Of a stretch of 64,000 bases of DNA, positions 13,201 through 28,200 are shown piece after piece. The stretch is from Echinometra lucunter (lineage: Eukaryota; Echinodermata; Echinoidea; Camarodonta; Echinometridae), in assembly GCA_029962745.1 (NCBI GenBank), contig CM057151.1, positions 2,919,431-2,983,430 on the forward strand, given 5' to 3'. Position numbers and translations under genes: made by a program. Every line of letters begins with the position of its first letter. Positions within the stretch are counted from its first letter, which is position 1. The notes beneath the pieces were generated by a model. The model searched no databases and had not been told where the DNA came from. It saw nothing but the letters and a program-made list of their open reading frames with translations.

Positions 13201-16200
13201 CTTCGATGTTTTCCTTGTGTTCCATAAAGAGAGAAACCTTCCAGCATGTATTACAGTTGACTGCATTCACCTATTAAAAAATTAATAGAAAAATGTGGGA
13301 AATAACATGACATATGAACATAGACACAAATCATCGTCGTTTTTACGAACCGGCAAATCCACACACAGTGGGCAAAAAAATGAATGGGAGAAAATGTGGT
13401 TAAACATTTAGGTGCTCATAAATAACAGAATTTGTCATGTGTCAGATATCATACATTAAAAAAAAAGCTTGTAACTTTAATTTTTCAATGGTGTATATTA
13501 CAATGTACATTAATACAGAACAAGGAAGCACTGCCCATTCAAACGAAATTTGACGGTTTATAAAAATGTTTTATGCAGTTCACAATTCCGTGCACGTGTG
13601 CAGATTCCCTGGTTCATAAAAATTATGACAAAATGATATAAAAAATGATAATCAAAATATGTATAGAATGATCATTCTCATCCACATAATGTTTCTAACA
13701 AAAGTTTAAAGCTTGTTCGAAAAATTTGTAATCTTAATGACTCTCTCTCTTTCTTTCTCTCTTTCTGTCATATTGATATGACTTGTAGCTTGTGGTGTGT
13801 GTGCAAAGCTGACAGCTTACGAATGAGATTAAGGTGTCAAGTACGAGGGATTGGGCATTATTCCTAGATTAGTGTTCTATCAAAAAGTGTCCATTTCACA
13901 GCATGATTAAAACCCGTGTCTAGCTGAAATTTGATTATGTTTGTCACGGACATATATTTCCTTGTACAGTTATTTTTTTCACAGTAATGCAAAGACCAAC
14001 GCTGCTGCCAAAAGTGATCAAATTAATGGATTTTGCAATATTTTCATCTTTTAAAGTATCGCATTTTATCATCAATACTCTGTCACAATAATAACTATTA
14101 AACCCAAAGATGAAACTGATTACATCAAAATGATGGAAAGAAAAGAATTTGAAATTGGAAGATGAATAAAAGTTTTTTAAAAAATTGTAACAGCCTCAGA
14201 TGAAAAACAAGTAATGATAAGTGGCCCTTATCTCTTGAGTATTAATGTTCTAATTCATCAAAGAGATTTCATCTGTTCCGAGCCAGAAGGGCTTTAACTT
14301 GTATCATTTTATACAGGCTTAATGCCCTTCTAACTCCAAACAGACTATTTATTCTGTTACATGTAGTAACCCACTGAATACTATGCCCTAGATAACTCAG
14401 GCTGGGGTGCACGGAAAATGCATGTTGCCAAAATCATAGCATGCTCAAACTTTTCACAACATTTCACAATTAATCAGTCACCTAATACCAAGGATAATGA
14501 ATAAGAAGAATATTACCATTTACTCCTGGGTTGCCCTTTGAAAATGCTAGATGATTTTTAGAACACCAAAACATTTCTTGTGAAATGCCTCAGGGTCTGA
14601 CTTCAATCAAATTTCTTTGAGAGCTCCTGTGGTAAACTGTGATTCATAGTGAATAAAGACCCTTCTAAGCCACAATACATACTAAGCATGCGCGGAGTCT
14701 ATGGAAAATGTGTGTTGTACCAAATCAAATCGTATTCAACGGGTTAACTTAATGCTTTCCTTTCACGATCATTTTTGTTTAATGCTTTGAAATTTGAGTT
14801 CTGGTAATGGAACTGAAGTTCCAAAGAAACAGGAATAGAGAAATTCCATAACATTTACAATGCAGTAGTTTTAATAAAATTCAACAGACTGCAAACAATA
14901 CAATTATCCTTGCTGCATACAACATAAATTGAATTCATCATTGTTTATTCTTGTTGCACAGTCAGGACAACATTGATATCCTGTTACCCTGTACTTTTAT
15001 TAGAAGAATGAAGGAAATGTAATACCTACATGTATTCTATTACAAAAGAGTCAACAATATCATATTAACTACAGGACTTCTTCCATGGAAATCAAAATTA
15101 TTGTCAGATAAAAGGCATATACAGGATATTCTTGCTTCAAATAACCTCTGCATCATTTTTTGGTTTACATCGAGGCTCTTCCTATAATATGAAAAATATT
15201 TTAAAGATATGACATACATTATTTCACCTAATGCCTAGATGTCTAGACACCTTATTGAAATGTGAAACTTGTTATACTATGCAAAATGTATTCCAATATA
15301 TTGATGGATTCATCATAAATGTATTTTTATGGACCAATCTGTTGGCTCCCTACTGTGTGGGTTATTTCTGACTTGTGACCAAAGGTAGTTGAGATTGTTT
15401 CCTTGGAATTCATGCTGTTCTGTGGGTCATTTCACAAGTATTTTCAGGTCTGTATGGTTGTTTTCAACTTTACACACAAACACCTTTGCTCAAAGCACAC
15501 TGTGGTCTGACAACTTGAAATGATAATTTTTTTTGGTAACTACTGGTAACAAGTAGGGGTGTGTAAACAAATTTTCATAGTCTGTGAAATACACATTAAG
15601 ATAAAATGCAGTAAACAACCTTTAAAAATGAGATAAGTGTAGCTCCCATGTTGATACTTTTTAATCTGAGTGTATAAAAGTGTGTTAGTGAGAATACTAC
15701 TAATTAAATAACCTTTGTCTTACCCCAATACTGATTCATTTCCATATAAAGTAGTAGTATTATACAATAGCTCTTCGGGGGAACGGGGGGGGGGGGGGGG
15801 GCAATTAGATGCTTCATGTCTGAACATGGCTTAGGATGGAGATATTCAGCATTAAGGCTGGAATAAGAGCATCATTTTCTTCTGATTACTACATGATATT
15901 TGATATTTCTTTTCTCTTCCTTCCCATTCAGTTCCTTTTAAAATATCTGCCAAGCCATCATAGGGGAGGGGGGGGTAGAATATTAGTGCCAGTCTCCATC
16001 CTTAGTAATTCCTTTGTCCAAGGAGGGCTTCCTTCATCCCATCAGATCTAACTTCCTATGAGTTTGAGGTATCAATTTACTCCTACACACAATGCCAAGG
16101 GCATGCATGATGGCATGCCAAGAACCTGTCATCAAGGAAGGTATGGCTGTTACCATGGAAACAGGAGGAGGATTCTAAAGAGCTGTGTGTTCAATATCCT

Positions 16201-19200
16201 CCACTATACCCAGAAAAAAGATATGTCATTTTCTCTTTGAACCACAAACTTAACATAACTGCTAAATGTCTTGGTCTTTGTATACATCACTGATGAATGA
16301 CAATAATGATATATCTGTAAAATTTGTTTTAACCATGATGATAGTATAGTTGTACATTTTGTTACAACCTGTTTATAAAGAAATGAAAATATTTAGTAGC
16401 CACAACACTCATGTATCAGCATGCAAGATTGAAAACAGTAACACTATTGCACCCAATGGCTTATCTTTCTTATTATGAACCATTTGATATCATTTGATAA
16501 CACTATACAATGTGTTAAGTTTAACAAAATTTGTTTTATTGCAATTCCAAAACCTGAACTCCATTATTTAGAGGAACAGAAAGCATGAATTCAAGTTGGT
16601 ATTCAAGCACCAATGCTCAGAAGCTTGTTTAATGTCAACACTGATATTATTAGGTCTAACCATCTAACATTGTATGCACTATGAATGGATAAGCCACAAT
16701 TATTACAAGAGAATGAAGATTCATTAGAAACAAACTAAACAAAACATATCCTGTTTCTAGAGAAAGACCATATGGTCACATCTTAATAGGAATGTCTTTC
16801 TATTCATCCTGATTTATGGTTCTTTCATGTTAGCATGTAAATCAGTCATTTGATACATCATTCTATACACAGATATGTTATAAAGGGACACAAACATTTC
16901 TACATCCTCATAGTCATGATGTATTCTTCTTCTACGACATTCTGTCCAATGATTCATATGTTTAGTAAATGATTGTCAACCCTTCAAGCTATGCTTAAAT
17001 GTATTTGACAGCACTTTTCATGATTTATTTGTATTACATCTCTGTACAGTAACTTTCCTTTGAAAATGTATTGATCAGAATATTTCATAATGTTGCATTC
17101 ATTATTAAAGTTAGTAAAAATCATAACAAAAAGAAATAAATCCATAAATTTGAAATTCTATGAGGAAAATCTATTTTTATGTAAGCATGGGTGTGACTTT
17201 ATATTGTATGAGACCACAAATAACACAGACAAGTTGCAAACTTAAGAGAAAAATACAACATACTGTACTGTGAGATATTTTCATGAACAAACTTTGTGAC
17301 ATTTCATATCCCCAAACACTAATTTCCTAATTTCTCAGCGAGATAATGCAATATTCACATTTATACTTGTGGTGTTTGAATTTCCTCACCGGTGCTTGAA
17401 TGAAATATGGTATCATACACCAGCAAATATCCACTATGACAAATCTTAATGTGCATAACTGATGCTGAATAGTACAATAAAATAGATATATTTTTTTTTA
17501 ACAAAGGAGTAAATAAAGAACTTGTGAGCTTCTGTCAATTTTTTCCTCTTCATTGCCAACCTCAAAATGGTAAATCTTCATGCATAACACCTACATGGAG
17601 ATATAAAGGTACCAACTGCCAACTAACACTACCAAGAACATAAATTCCTTTGATAATCAAATCTATCTCAAGTCCACATCCAAACAGTCAAGGATATCAA
17701 ATTTTAAACGGTGCAACTAAAGGAAAGTGATTACATGTGTAGAAGGATGCATGTAAGGAACTGTAAGGAGGATAGGAATAGTTCAAGTCCTAATCAACTA
17801 TGTCATTACTAATTTCCACCCTGAATTTCACATTTTATATTATAATCAGATGCTAGAGAGCATGTATGGAAGAGTAGAGGTATAAAGATTTGATATGACA
17901 GATTTTTACTAGTACATCATATTGTAGATACATTACTATTAATGTGTGTTTCTGCTTTTATTAGTCACTCTTTGACCTGATTCTTATTATCAATATCACT
18001 ATTCTAAGACATTCAAAAGCAAAGTGATATACAATGAAATTTCTATTTGAATGAATTATGTTTGTTTTAAAACAGTATACTGTTTTATTTATGTCAGGCT
18101 GTAAGCTAGCCGAAACCAAAATTTTGACATACATGTACAGTTTACAATTCTCTCCATAGCCCTCTCTCTGTAGATCTGTCTTTATCATCTATGTGCTCAC
18201 CCACTTCAACCTCTTTATTGTAAAACATATTCTGTTTGCCTTTGCTTTAATGGTGCATCAAAGTCAGAATATCTGGTGTTTTGTTTTGCTTGTCTTAATC
18301 TAAGATTTTAAATAAATCAAAATTGAGCTCATCAAAGAGTAAATTCTTGTAAAGTTATGTAGAGAAAAGAGACCAAACAATACAATGATTTTAAGTTTAT
18401 TTTTATTGAACAGCAACTCTATAAAGATCTTCGCATTTGCGATCATAGCCTACATGTATGTAACACATCCTTCAGCCTTTCCTCTAGTAGAAGATAAATA
18501 GATATACTAGATATTTAATCAAGTCCTCATTACAGATGTCGAGATGGCAGTGATGGAAACACCCTCAGCTGTCAGACTGAAGATATCATGATTTACATGT
18601 CAACTGGTTTGAATCTCTAATTTTGTGCATCAACATAAATTGCTTGTTCTTTAAACTCAAGGCAGATGAAGAATATTTCGTCATTTTCAAGTGAGTCCTT
18701 ATGCAAAGCTGCCTAGGGTCTTTAAACTCTCTTCATATCAGACTGAAATATTCATGATAACCATTGCAAAACAATTTTAATTAAAAAATGGTCTAGAGTA
18801 CATCTAGACCGACAGGTACGTGTATCTGGAAGATAAATCTTGGACTATCAAACCACTGGTCAAAATAACCCTTGATACAATTATCATTCCAACCTTTCCC
18901 TCCCCCTAAAAAATACCCCCAAAACAACAACAAACCAACCCATGACAACTACCCACTTGCTGCTAAAAAGTTGTAAGCACCTTCTCTGTCAAGTTTGTAT
19001 CTTCATGGCAAAGCCAATATGATAAAGTTGCCTACCAAAGGAAACAATTCAAATTATTCTTACAATTGTATGTTGAATGCTAAAGTAACTTAAAACAGGA
19101 CAACCAATTTTTCACAATTATTGAAAAATTCAAAACCTGGCAAGTGTACTAACAATTATTGCCAACTGTATGTTTGTAATCTATGCATTTAAATCATTTG

Positions 19201-22200
19201 CTTTGCATCTTATAAAGTTGATCAAGACTACAAGAGATTTCACGGTTTTGATTGAGGTAAAGCTGCTAGTGGGTTAAAGGGTAAGTCCACCCTAGAAGTT
19301 TCACTGTTTCAATAAAAGGAGATAAATTTGAACAGCATTTTAAAAAAGAAACGAGCAATATCGGTCAAAGAATAAGAAAATTACACTCATTTACATTTTC
19401 TAGTAAGCTACTCTCGGCTCTGCAAATTGGCAACACTGATGACATCATATGCGAGCAGGGCTCCATTCACTTGTACACGTGAAATTTCACATTTTCTCAA
19501 TTTTCTTGGAAGTTACACATTTTCTAACCTCCATAATCAATATATGTTCAGAAGAATTGCTTTTTACACAACATACTTTGACTATGGGGTCAGAAAATGT
19601 GTAACTTCCAAGAAAATTGAGAAAATGTGAAATTTCATGTACAAAGTGAATGGAGACCTGCTTGCATATGATGTCATCAGTGTTGCCAATTTGCAGAGCC
19701 ATGAGTAATTTACTAGAAAATGTAAATGAGTGTTATTTTCTCATTCTTTGACTGACTTTGCTCGTTTCTTTTTTTAAATGCTGTTCAAATTTATCTCCTT
19801 TTATTGAAACAGTGAAACTTCTAGGGTGGACTTACCCTTTAATAAAAACTTGTCCAATGTCAGACACATGTAAACATGACCAAGATTAGAGATGGTAATC
19901 CATTCAAATGAAGTCTCTCTCTGCTGTAGAGATCATGAGCTAATACTTTACTCTTCACCATCATTCAATCTCATCTATAATTCATCACCATGTCTAACAC
20001 ATGTAAACAAATATCAAGAGGCTTAAATGGAGTTTAGGGCAAGCTAGGAAAAACTGTTTCTTCTTGCTTACATGTACCTGCTTCATTATATATTCTGAGT
20101 CAAGGTCTATATAATAAATTCTTGTTTGAGATGGATAACAAGTCAGCATACCGGTATTTATCATTGGTCTGAGGTTGTAATCAAATACAGGTCTTTCAAT
20201 AAGATATTTGGATAGGTTTGGAGAAAGTAGGAAATAATAATATAACAAAAGGATAAAAGCAAAGGAGAAATAGAAAAATATATATATACATAGGGGAGAG
20301 TGGGGGAAGAAAAAGTTTAAAAAAGAGATAAGAAAAAGAGATATAGAGAAAAGAGATATGGAGAAAAAAATATAAAGAGAGAGAGAGACGAGAGGAGAGA
20401 AAGCAACAATGAGGTAAGGAAAAAAGAAGGAAAGAAAAAAAAAGGAAGAAAGAAGGAGATAAAGATGATAATGGAAGTAAGAGATAGGGGTATCAGGTAG
20501 ACTGAGGATGTAATGGGTTTATTTTAATCAAATCCCATGAGATATACTTGATGTGACAGTGCACAACACTATCCAATCATATGACCCTGATCCGATACAG
20601 GCTCTTCATTAACTAAATTAATCCTAGCAATTATGCAACAAAGGATGATGGCTACACCATGCTACTAATAAATACATGCATCTACACACACACTAGTCTC
20701 TAGCTATCGGTACATCAATGCAATTCCACAGGATTTCTATCAGTGTTGAAAATTATTTAGAGTCATGCGTCTCTTCTTTGGTTACGTTCTGCATGTTACA
20801 AGCTCTACATGTTACAGTCTATTTTATTTTGCATGTAGTATCAATGAATTCACCGATTTGTATGTGTTTAACTGAAAGTAATTCATTTACCATGTCCAAA
20901 GTCAAATTTGAAGGTAAGAGGTTTGGAAAGCGAGTCTCCTGTGACTATCACCATCCCTAATACATGATCACAATGAAATATGATATTGCAGGCCTACGTG
21001 AAGTACTTCATTTCTTTGCTAGATTGTTGGTTTTTATTAATCCACTTAATACCAAACCCATCTTAACTCATCCTGGGGCTTCTGGAAATCGTGTGTTATA
21101 ACAAAATTAAACGGTATTCAACAGGTCAAATCATTTACATGGAATTTGATAGTATTGAAAACAATAGTTCCATTTTAAGGATAAGATCTATTGTGTGATA
21201 CAAAACTGAAGATCTAAAAGTCAAGCTACTTCATATTTTTCATCATGCGAGTGCTGAGTGGGTGTGAGTAGTGCTTTAAGCTATCATCCATTAGTATGGG
21301 TCTCTCTCCTATGTAACTGAGAAGTATCAAGCCCCATTCAGACTGAGATAAAAACTGTACAGTAAAGCTTCATGTACTTTAAAGTAAGAGGCAATGTTTG
21401 TAGCTATTAAAAAAAAACAGAGCTGCACACAGCAATGGCCTCTAGGATGCATTCACTAGTATGGGTGTTATGGAATTCAGAAATTATGAAGTGCCATATT
21501 ATCAGCTGATAAAGCTGATAATTTAGATTTGGCAAGTTCTTTTCCACTGCATACCTCATGTCTGAATGAGGCCTTTATACTCTAATGAGTGAAACTAAGA
21601 AGATGCTAATTATCTTGTCAAGGTGGGTAGAAAGCACAAGGGAATCTCTCCCAACAGATGTCCTAGATAGGCCTTCTCCCACCATCAAATATCCTCCCTA
21701 CTTTATTAGAGTACACAGACCCATGTTTACTCATAAAATATCAAATCAATTCGTTCAATTTTGATCTTGAAACAGACATTAGGTTTTTAAAAAAATAGTT
21801 GCCCTACACTATATTTTGCGAAGGTCATGGCATAGTAGTTCATTCACTTGAATCTTAATCAAAGGATTGAGGGTTTGAATCCCAGCCTGGCACTAACGCT
21901 TTTGCCAAGATATTAATCCATGTTGCCACTCTCCACCCAGGTGTTAAATGGATACCCGGCAGGAAGCGAATGTCAATGTAGCCAGATTGTGTGCGCTTGC
22001 AAAATGGCATCTGACTAGAATGCTCCAGTAGGGAGTAGAGATGGTGCACTTTTATGTGAGGAGAAGCAAATAAAACTAATGATTGGGGTAATAATAATTA
22101 CGTGTAAAGTCCTTAGAAACATAGTATTAAGCACTACATAAATGTAACTTTTAAAATTATTCACATTTTTAAGAAATTATTATTCAGAATCGGATCATTG

Positions 22201-25200
22201 GGAGCCCATAAAATTTGACTTCAGAGCCTCAGAATGACTTGATCTTTTTCAAGAGCATGATAATGAAAGATAACTTCAATACTTGCAATCTGATAGTGTG
22301 AAAACCTGTAACATGACAAAACAGGCTTGCTTCACTCCAAAGTATTGGACAGCTATGGCTACATGTAGCTAATCTAATTCACACTAATTCACTATGAGAA
22401 AGGCCTGATGCACAAGAGCTGCACACGGTCGATATTAAAGCCAACATAAACCATTGCCAGTGAGAGGTTTACATGGTATTATTCCATCCCATGATACAGT
22501 ATGATGATATTAATCCAATTCTCCAGCATTCCCGTCAAAAATAAAAAAATCCTGACGATAAGAATGATCATAGTTATCATCAAACTTAAAGCACCTTCCC
22601 TCATATACATACATGTACTGTGCTAACAATGCTGCAAAAGGCTGAAGATTCATTGATGGTAATTCCCATTTCTAGTATTTAGGTAGTCGGTGCACCATCA
22701 AAATTGGCAAATAAGAACCACTTGGCTTCATTCTTGGCAAGGAAAAGGTTATGTGTGGGCAAGGAATTGGGGACATTTCCAAGAGCAGTTCATGCTATCA
22801 TTTAATACTTCAGACACAAGTCAAAGGATGGTATAAACTAGATTTTCATGAATCTTCTTAAATCTTCAAGATACATCTTCTTTTAATGACTGTCTTCATG
22901 ATTTTCATCTATTGTCTGTGACCTACATGGCCTTTTCACCAACCATCAATATTTCTACTTTAGAATCCTACCTCAGAAATAAACACTTTACAATTCTCTT
23001 TCATCATCGACTCATCCTTATTAATCAATGACTTTTCTTCTTTCAAGAGACTCTACAGCCCTTGAATGCAATTCAGACTATCTCCGCAATACCATATAAA
23101 CTGTGCCATATATAAAGAAGCTTCTAACAAGCTACAAACTAGCCATCAACATCATATTTTTCTTCTTCTTCTTCTTTTTTCTTCAAATTTCACAATCTCT
23201 ACAGATTTGACTACAAAGAGTGGGTCTTACGGAATACTGCATACACTATGACTACTCCAGGGAAACAAAGAGATTGGTCTTTAAAAGCAGGTACATATGC
23301 AGGTATAATGTATAAGTTATCCTTTTCAAAGGAAACAAAATGATGTGGTATATCATAGATAATGATCTTTTTAAACAAATGATCATAAGAGCAGGCAGAA
23401 CCACAGGGCAACAATTGATTGATATAAAGAGAAAATTGATGTAAAAATAAGAGATTAAATCTCTCATAAAGCTCATCTATTGAGATAAACACATTACATA
23501 TTCATCTCACACACAATGTAGACTACATATGGGACTGACAAACAAGTCGCGGTTGCCGGTTAACCATAATTGTATGAAGAAAATCGCACCATGTAGGGAC
23601 TACCACCTTTAAAGGATATGATACTGTGCAAAGCCCTATTCATATTTACTAGTCTTGCTGACAAGCTTGCTTACCTCTTTGCAGCCTGCATTATCAACCA
23701 GGTCATAGTTACTTGCATGTAGAGGCTGACCTGCATTGACTGGATTCAAGACTACCTTGTCACCAACCACAACCTAGGGATAATAACATACACTGATAAG
23801 TGATTACAGTCGACAGAAAGTATAATAGAAAACATAACTCAGAGAATGAGAGAAATAGAGAAACAGACATACAGATATATTACAGATGACAGGAAATTAG
23901 TTAAGGACAATATCAAAACAACAGAGAGGAAGCGGAAATTCAACATACTGGTAAACATGATGCTTTGACAGAATTAAAGACACTAGGTCGGGGCTTTCAT
24001 GGGGAATTTGACACCATGGGTGATTACCCAGTAACAGGTGTTGTCCATCACTGTGAGTTTTATGACCAACAGACCTTATGTAATGCTCTGTATACTTCAC
24101 CCTTTCCCCATATGGCAAAGTCATTATCTCACTTTCCCTGGCCGAGAATGCCCAAAGCAGGCCGAAGAATGTTTGTGGTGGGACAGCTTGTTTTGCTGTG
24201 CTCCAGAAATGTAGGTCTATTACAGGTATTTTTCACAAAGTCTGGTGTCAGCAAATTATGATACATTCCCCATGAAAGCCCACGACCTAGCGTCTTTAAA
24301 ATCTAATGACTTATCTATCATGTCATATCAGGAGTCAATGAAAGAGAATGGGACAAAAACACAACAGAAATGTGAACAAAGAAGAAAAGTACAAATGTTT
24401 TAGTTATCAATACCTTTTCCATTTCTACAAAACAGTACTAGAAATAAATTGTCAATACAGGCAGTTTTGTATTTAAAAAAAAAGTGCTAAAACATCCATT
24501 TCACTTTGCCGAAATGGACAGATATAAATGCCTTCCTCATTGAATTAAGTTTAACATACTAATCAATTCGAGTGGATAAATAAGCTTGTACCAGCCTATC
24601 GATTTCCCATCTTGACTGATATTAGACTGATGATCAATACAATAATCTCAGCAGATACATTTCTAGAAAGGATAACTTTATCTAAGGCCAAGTAAAAACA
24701 CAATTATTAGTTTCTCGTCCCCGCCCGCATCATTTTTTGCCACCGCATCAAAAAAAGTTTTGTTTTTTTTTTAAATAAAAAATAAAAAGACAAAATTTCG
24801 ATTGATTTTCGCTGTTTCCAGCCATTGAACCTCGCACATGCACAGCTGACATATCGTACCGTACTTAAAAATGACTGGAAATTAGACTACCTGAAAAACT
24901 GTTGTTTTAGAAAAGGCAAAAAAAAAAAGTGCCCTCATCCTCCTTTTTTCAAAAAGTTAGGATGAGAAACTAATAATTTTTTTTTTACTTGACCTAACAG
25001 AAACATAAACAGACTTGACTATAACTTACATTGTCTCCCTGAGACCTAAGCTTGTAGAAAGGCACGATGTAAAGCCAAGATCCTTCATTACCATTCGCAT
25101 CAAGAGTAACTCTCATTGCATTCTTCTCTAGGAGAGCAGGCAGACGTTTGTTCACTGTCAGGAACTTATTGCTCTTCAAATGCAGTAACTGTTTAATGAA

Positions 25201-28200
25201 ATATCACAAATGATTTTTACTGTAAAACATATACAACCAGAATTTAGTATAAATATTTTTCGTATTTGTACTCTAGATCACTGAAATATCTCTACAAGCT
25301 TTTTTTTTCAGATCTAAAACTAATTTAATCAGAAGTTCAGAACACTGAACTTCTGCAATTGCCAAAAGTTTATTTATGTAAAAATGAATCTTGTGATAAA
25401 GTCTGTACTTTGATAGCACTAAAATTTGATGTGAATATGTATGTAGCACATGACAATAGTACATAACATTCCATATCTAAATATATTTTGAATAAAATGA
25501 TAATCTTATTTTACATAAAAAATTTGATCCATAAAACATACATATCAAATATAAAACACCAAACTCATCATAGGAGAAGGACATAATTCATCATCTGCCA
25601 TGATCTAGTCATACAAAATCATGCTTGTTTAATTAATCTGACCTCGTGTGTGAAAGATTAAAAAGATTACTGCATTACTGCTCTATAAATAATACATGCC
25701 CATTGTATGCATAATCGTCAGTGGTTCTGCACCACAATTTAGGGACAGCAAATCATTTCATGACAACACAGGGCTAAAATATGTGTGCATTTTGTTTTGG
25801 AGCTTTTTTTCTTTCTACATTTCCTACATTAATCTACTCATTTGATATCGCACACTGTATCTAAACCTTCCTTTCTCTCTTTGTTTTCCACAAAAAATAC
25901 CTTTCTTTCCCTTTTCTCTACTCTTCTCTCAATCTTCCAACGCTTATTTTCTTTTTGCCCAATATAAATTCATTTTTAAGAAATCATATCAATTTATCCC
26001 CCCCCCCCCCCCCTCTCCTTCCTTCCATGTTGCACCCTCACCTGAATGACACTGCCATACTGGATTACACTGCCTAGAAGTTTCTTATTCTCAGACTCAT
26101 TCTGCTTCTTCTCCAATTCAGCTGCATGCTGTAGAGATATAAACAAGAAATAATGTTTCATAATTCTGCATTCCATGTGCTGTAAATGCATGGTAAATGA
26201 TGTTTTTACAGGAACATCTGATAATTTTTCATCTCAGAAACAATATTTTATAAATGTGTGCTTCCAAAAAAAAGAAGAAAGAAATCATAAAAATGTGTTT
26301 CATCTGAGTTTTGACTGACAAAATTCCTACAGTGTATATGCTAAATTTCTTAAATTTGTGAACTCCCAAATCATAATGTAAGCATACTAGTATATGAGAG
26401 AAATTTACTGCACACATTTTCAGACAGTGCATTTCACAAATCATATACTGGACAGTCATGCAGTCCTTTCATAAACATTGAATTGATTGATGAACAAGCA
26501 CTTTTCAAAGTGGAATTTATAAAACAAATTGCTCACAATGTATACAGAAAAGAACAAAGACTAGAGCAAAAATTAGCATTAAATACAAAATCTGTGTTGT
26601 TTTGCATGTCAATATCATATAACACACTACATCGTTTCACTTCAACTTACAAGTGATAACAATTCAAATAAATAAATTTGGTAGATATATTGGCTTATTA
26701 GAATTCTAGACAACCATATTTGCAGGTACTTTACATGTACCCAAAATTCCCATAAGAGGACTATTGGGGTACATCACAGTTCAAGTTCACGCAATCAAAA
26801 CAGGGTCAGTTCTATTTGAGTACTAGGTCAGCTTAGATACACAAACACTGGAGTGAAATTCAAGCCTACACCAATATATCATTACATGTACATACACTGT
26901 AGAGCCTACTATTTCTCAAAGTGTACCAATCACCAAAAAGACAATTATTTGCTCTGTACGTTTGAAGTTCCACGTAACATTACTGCTTTAAATATTGCTT
27001 CTATAAAGATACATGTACATGTATATTGCAGGTTGAGATATACTCTAAGTGACTTTTGAATAGACTAGTCTACACACAGGGTAATTGCCTCCACCCAATT
27101 AGGGCATTTATGAAATCGAACAGATATAATTCCATGCATTATGGTCTTATGTTATCCTTTTATTTTCCTCAAACACCTTTACCATTAACCCTTAGACAGC
27201 CAGGTAAACTTTTTTGGAGGGGGGGGGGGTATTTCATACACACTACATGTAGCTACAGACACAAATTATTTTTTCAGGTGACTGGTACACTTTGAGATAC
27301 CGCCTCTAACAGCACACAAAACATGTTTGCCATTAAAGGCATTGGCTAACTTTGTGAGCAGCTGATCTAAAAAATTCTCAAACTAAGATGAAACATGTGT
27401 ATGAGTACTTGTATTTGTACTAAAAAACCCTGAAATCAACCATAATTTGGAATGAAAAAGTGTAAGTTAGACGCAAACGGCGATTTTATGATCCTTCGTC
27501 TCACGAGACACTCACTAAGAGGACCGCTTTGCTTGAATTTGAAAATGCCGTTATGTGCCTCCCGCCAATACACACAGTACGGTAAGGTGAGACATACGCG
27601 CATGCATACTCCTTATGTCTATTCGGTGCAACCGACCCTCATATATATTTCAAACATTGGTTCACATTTTTGATATTTAAACATACTTCCTGTGGATATT
27701 ATACTTTGAAACTTTCAGACTGGTATTTTTACACTATAACCCTTATGTTTATCCCATTTTCAAGTAACAAAACGAGATTTTTTAAAACCATAACAATGTT
27801 AACCAATGTCTTTAAATGAAATATCTTATTAATACATACATGTACATGTATATGTAATGCAACATTTACTGAATCCATAATTAAGGTCACATTTTTTTCA
27901 TACAATGACAGGGTTCTACTTTGCATTCTTCATCTCCTTTCTCATAAAATGATAAGCTGCTAATGTATGAAATTTATTTTGCTATAACCTCAAAAAATTC
28001 AACTTCTGTTGTTATCAGCTAATTTTTATAACCAAAAAAAAAAAACACAAGATTTTCCAAGAGGAGCTCTGGAGAGATGTTCTGTTTGATGGTAAATATT
28101 AACAGCATATATGTACATGTAAGTACTGGAGAATGGTCTCGCTTCTCAATTCAAACATTTTCTCTTTACAAAGGAATGTTCAGTATAATGACACGGGTAC

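Larger units (their letters stand above)
13271..23674 (-). other. ITPR intron 6
   Basis: 10.4 kb. Contains three copies of the 95-bp MITE, a G-run at about 15785-15801, the 569-bp foldback, a GA tract and a SINE. 15.8-19.2 kb and 22.2-23.6 kb show nothing beyond AT-rich sequence. Confidence 0.85.

Noticed and set aside
19427..19702. Overlapping plus and minus frames with nearly the same protein (ending SKKIEKM)
   Set aside because: The similarity arises because the two arms of the foldback element are inverted copies, not because of two genes.
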